Below, piece after piece: positions 60,001-64,000 of a DNA stretch of 64,000 nt. How positions within the stretch are numbered: the stretch's first letter is position 1; the number at the start of each line of letters is the position of its first letter. This DNA is from Ostrinia nubilalis. Taxonomy: Eukaryota; Arthropoda; Insecta; Lepidoptera; Crambidae. The stretch covers positions 11,346,001 to 11,410,000 of the forward strand of contig NC_087092.1 of assembly GCF_963855985.1 (NCBI RefSeq). The letters are read 5' to 3'. The notes beneath the pieces are model-generated. The model ran no database searches. It was not told the origin of the DNA and saw nothing but the letters and a program-made list of their open reading frames with translations. A program made the translations under genes and the position numbers.

Positions 60001-61617
60001 TTGATTCCTTTGCCCATGTAGATTTTGGGATAAAAAACAATAGAATGGAATGCTTTTGTTTTGTGGAATACAAAACTGTCGATCAACAATTTTAGAATCA
60101 GTCTATTTCTTACCTTCACTCTTACTTCGTTTTCATTGTATTATTACGTATTCGTTAACATTGTAACAATATATTATTATTATTATATAATAGGGATGTA
60201 GTCTTATCTTTTACTTCTATAATTCACTTGCCTTTAAGTTTTTTGTAAGTATTAGATTCAAGCCAATATTTCATTTTTTACTTCCTCTTATTTGTTCAGC
60301 ATTAAAATGTTCATAAATCTTTGATTTAATAAACTTTTATCATATCTTATTCGAATCTGTTGGCTTGAATACTCATTATTTTCAAATCAGCAATAAGATC
60401 ACCCAAAAAAATTTAAATTGGATATTATTTTTCCTGCTTTGATATCAAACTCGAACTTAATTAAAACACTTTCTTTCTTTTCTTTCGTTCCTGTGGAAAT
60501 CATATTTACGAGTATTGTTCCACTTATTCTTTTGTGAAATAAATTAAATTTTGTTTTTCGGAATGTAACGCGCACTGTGTGTACAAAGCAGCGTCGAGGC
60601 GGTAAAAAAGCAAACTTGTGAAAAGTAGACAATGTTGAGCATAAGTATGTGTTTAAGGCAAGGCTATGTACAACTTAACTTTGTTGTACGAGTGTTGCGT
60701 ATTACACATAAAACCAACAATAATCAACCAGCCCTTGAATGTACTTATTTGTTCTGTTCATAACCCGCCAAAAACTATTAGGCTATTTTATCTAGCCTAC
60801 AGCAGGTTGTCTTGTCAATAAAGTATCATCAAAAAAGGCTAAAACTAGAAGCACAGAATAATAATAAGTACTTCGTACAGAAGATTTTCTTCGCGAAGGT
60901 ATTTAAAAAAATGTATGCTCAATGTCGTTAACAATATGGTGTAATTTAGCTTGTCTCAAGAGTCGAGCACCATTTTGTTGACAAACGTCAGTGATCGGTA
61001 CTGCGCCGAAGACATAGGGCTGACTTCGGTAAAATGATGTGTGACGTGAGGTGCCAAACTGCGAAAAATGGCGGAGGAAATACATGAATAAGCATGAATT
61101 ATATTTTGTGTTTCTAATATTATTCAGGCAATTAAAAAATACTGCAGAGTATTAATTGCTCCACCGTTTTTACATGTGGTTTATTGTCTTTACAATGCAA
61201 TTGGGTGAAGAATACGTGCGTGCGTCAATACTCGCTCGTGATTGTCCTGTCGATTTGGTATCTCAGGAGGGGTAGTCGCGCGTGTTTTGTTTTCGATGCA
61301 AACTCGCGGAGATGAACAGGCCTGCTAGAAGCTCAAAGCCACTGTCTATCGGCATCCTACAAAACGACAGATGTCGAAATAAGAGCACAAAAGGTTTCTA
61401 AAGATGTGACTTTTCTCTATTGTCTGAAGCGGTAGCGAGTGCCTAATCCTGTCATATTGCACGCTATTTCCAGCGGAGTGGACATAAAGGTGACGATACA
61501 CATGCCTGTCAAACGGAACAGTACCATGCCTGCTTATAAACGGCATGTGGAAGTGAATGGCGCAAGTAAATCCATAAGAGCGCCTTGTAATACAGGGCAA
61601 AGTGGAGGGCACCAGCC
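57074..61617. other. No gene seen
   Basis: AT-rich; 59225-59310 contains a short repeated phrase AACGCCAATAGAC; 61400-61600 has short frames on both strands without known motifs. Confidence 0.4.
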
Positions 61618-61722
61618 GGGCTGGGATGCGTGTCGTGATAAAATCTTATCGATTATTTTAGACGACAAATGTATGGGCTTATCGCGAAAAATCGATAAAA
61701 TGGCGCGATAATGGTCACGAGG
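61618..61722. mobile_element. Inverted-repeat element GGATGCG, copy 2
   Basis: GGGCTGGGATGCG, GTGATAAAATC and ATCGATAAAATGGCGCGATAA correspond to the reversed copy at 23074-23179. The right end is more diverged. Confidence 0.65.
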
Positions 61723-64000
61723 ATGTTCACCAATGCGATGGATAGGTAGACCTGATCAAGACTGCTGTGGTCGATCCCCTGCATGAGTGCATACCTACAG
61801 CTAACCACCAACAGGCAAAGATGGTGAGACATCGAAAGCGAGCAACATCGGCCCAAAGCAATTCACTTCTGATGATCACGACTACTGTCAAAAGTGTAAC
61901 GAGTGTGAAGGAAATACACTTGCATGCACTTAACGTCCTTGCATACTTGTATATTTCCATTTTTTTATTAAATTCAATGTTAATGCAATGTTGCCTTTTG
62001 TGCAGTATTTTTTGTGGGCAGAAACATTTTAAATAAAAATAAATAAATAAAATGTGTATAGACGCCTTAAGGCAGACAACTCCGAGGCTTGCTCACCATA
62101 TTTCTGGTAACCTTGACCGGCCTCCGGCGTACCTTACATAACTGATCGCCGTTGTGTGTTCCCAGTTCAAATTGTTTGTAAGTCGGAATAATAAAGGCAA
62201 TATGATAGAGAGTCTCAGATGAATAAAGAATGATGAAACTTAGTTTTGTCTAAACTTTTCGCTTTGGCTCTTAGCTTCTTCATCGGATTGCGTGTCATCT
62301 AACTTAGATGAGTGAGTATTTCAAACACCTTAATCTGTCTGTAGGACATGTTAAAATTCAGTTTGTAAGATAAGATTAAATGTGTGTAATAATTTTATTA
62401 AAATCAGATTAATAAATTATTAAGAACACATGGTTTTTGTTTTTGGATTTCTAAGACAAGATAGAAATAATTCTGATAACCAATTTATGTATTAAACTTT
62501 AATAAGTAAGTGTAAAAGAATCGACAAATAATAATTATTTATAAATGTCGTCAACAAATTATACAGAAAACATTTGTAAAACGTATACAGAACCTTGACC
62601 CATGCGACACTTTACTCCTGGATTTATAAACATCTAGGTTACACGCTTCATTTATTTTGTATACGTTCAAATAGAATACGGTACGTATTCGGACTAAGGA
62701 TTTAATATGCCAGGGATTTGGTTGTGACGCAATAAAAAGTGAAAAGGTCAATTTTGTCCTGGCTTAATACATTACTCAACGTTATCTGTGTAGGATACAA
62801 ATTGAAAACGGTGCGGTCAACAAGTTACAGTCAAACCGCTTTGATCGTAAAGTTTCGTTTGGTCAAAGAACGTATGCTTGATTAAGCAAGGTCTTTGATA
62901 ATACGGTAATACAAAAAGTTTATTTTCCGTATAAATGTAAATATAAAGATAAAAGAAAGCGGATTTTCGTGGTTCGTTAATCCCTTTGATAGGAACCTGA
63001 ATTAATCAGTCATTGATCGATGATCAAAACAAAACTACTGATTCTCTACATAATTTGATAAAATACGAAGAGAGCAAAAATGAAAAACCGTATTGCGTTG
63101 CGTTTGTTCGAAAGTGAAACAATTTGGAAATACCTAGATAACTTTATAAATCGAAGGTCGTGTCGTGCCTAAAAAAGCCTCCTAGTGATTTTTTCCTAAA
63201 CACCAGTGAACATTAATGTACTCGTATGGAAAACAACCATGATTTTGGGTATGTAAAACTGTGGCAAGCTTGTCTCCATGTTGCGGCAACGTAAATAACT
63301 TATTAAGTGAAGATTTTCCATAAATATGCAAAGCAAGAAAGGGGAAACACCGCAATAGCTAATGCTTTTCCTATGTCTTTACCAGGATATACGGGATCGA
63401 GAGGGATCGGGGGGTGGGGGTACCTAGTAAGCCGTGGCCCACAGGGAAGATATAAACTTTTCTTGAAAAAGTAAAGCTCAGAAAACCCATACCTAAACCC
63501 AAATCGTTACGCTTTGAGGATTTTTACAATATAAACAGTGCTAAATGCTTAACTGCTTAAAATTAGGGCAATATATTTTGGCCATTGCTAATTTTGTCTT
63601 TCCATTGTTTTTATTTGGGCGTACTGCATATTGCACTATAGTGTGGACTGTACAATATGTCATAATAAACCTTAAATTGCCTTAGACTGTTTATCATTAT
63701 GGTTTGGACGGTGAAGGAATATTTTATTCTTTATATTATTTAATTTGAAAGTCTCTAAGCTTTTGTAGCTCCGTGGCACAAAAATTCCAACGTCGGCTTG
63801 TGAATGGCACATTTGCCTTCATTAGCATACTCCCAACTTAATTTTAGCCCATCGTATTAGGGGTGATTTCGTTCAGCCGCCTTCAAATGCATACGTTATT
63901 TTAGGTTTGAATAAAATCACAACTGCCCCTTTTCACCTTGTTTCTTTTGCCCTAATTGAATTAAGTTCTTAATTTTGTTAAATGTAAGTTACGTTTGTAC
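61723..64000. other. No gene seen; LINE-like A-rich tail
   Basis: 62030-62053 (TTAAATAAAAATAAATAAAT) resembles a LINE tail but no reverse transcriptase precedes it. The remainder is AT-rich; 63396-63424 is G-rich. Confidence 0.4.

Noticed and set aside
61346..62036. Cluster of overlapping frames on both strands
   Set aside because: No consistent frame or known motif; an inverted-repeat element interrupts the region and the 3' part ends like a LINE tail.

Overview
The window is eukaryotic nuclear DNA that is AT-rich, intron-rich and crowded with mobile-element fragments. The repeats suggest a moth or butterfly (Lepidoptera): RTE-type LINE 3' ends with (ATG/TGA)n tails, LINE ends with (TTTA)n tails, short Helitrons starting TC-TATATATA and ending CTAG, and several short inverted-repeat elements flanked by TTA or TA. 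This placement comes from recognising repeat styles, not from a database search. No bacterial features, CRISPR arrays, rRNA genes or convincing tRNA genes were seen.

One host gene is readable in full. It lies on the minus strand from 44777 (start) to 24550 (stop) and encodes a heparan sulfate glucosamine 3-O-sulfotransferase (HS3ST1/HS3ST5 type, a Golgi type II membrane enzyme). Seven exons join in frame at GT-AG boundaries (98, 169, 147, 216, 221, 158 and 206 nt = 1215 nt, 404 residues plus stop). They supply a cytoplasmic tail, one membrane anchor, a stem and a complete sulfotransferase domain. Intron 2 is 13.3 kb and is the main landing zone for repeats.

Layout. 1-750: inverted duplication of a Tc1-like transposase N-terminal half. 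4.2-6.8 kb: inverted-repeat elements and a tRNA-derived SINE. 7.36-10.16 kb: a 5'-truncated LINE with reverse transcriptase, RNase H, poly(A) and a recognisable target-site duplication, sitting at the edge of a hAT-like remnant. 11-24 kb: intergenic DNA with RTE, Helitron and SINE fragments and several inverted-repeat elements, including a 1.56-kb candidate with an iterated subterminal motif. 24.5-44.8 kb: the sulfotransferase gene, whose introns hold a pogo-like element, a Helitron, an 82-bp minisatellite, a nested LINE-in-transposon and duplicated exon pieces. 44.8-64 kb: no recognisable host gene, but a 1.3-kb element with about 430-bp inverted arms, a GC-rich inverted-repeat element and more repeats.

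The most unusual observation is that three separate exons of the sulfotransferase gene (1, 2 and 5) each have extra, intact or decayed, partial copies beside them in the flanking introns. Exon 1 is in a five-unit, about 128-bp tandem array in which every unit keeps a 5' splice site.
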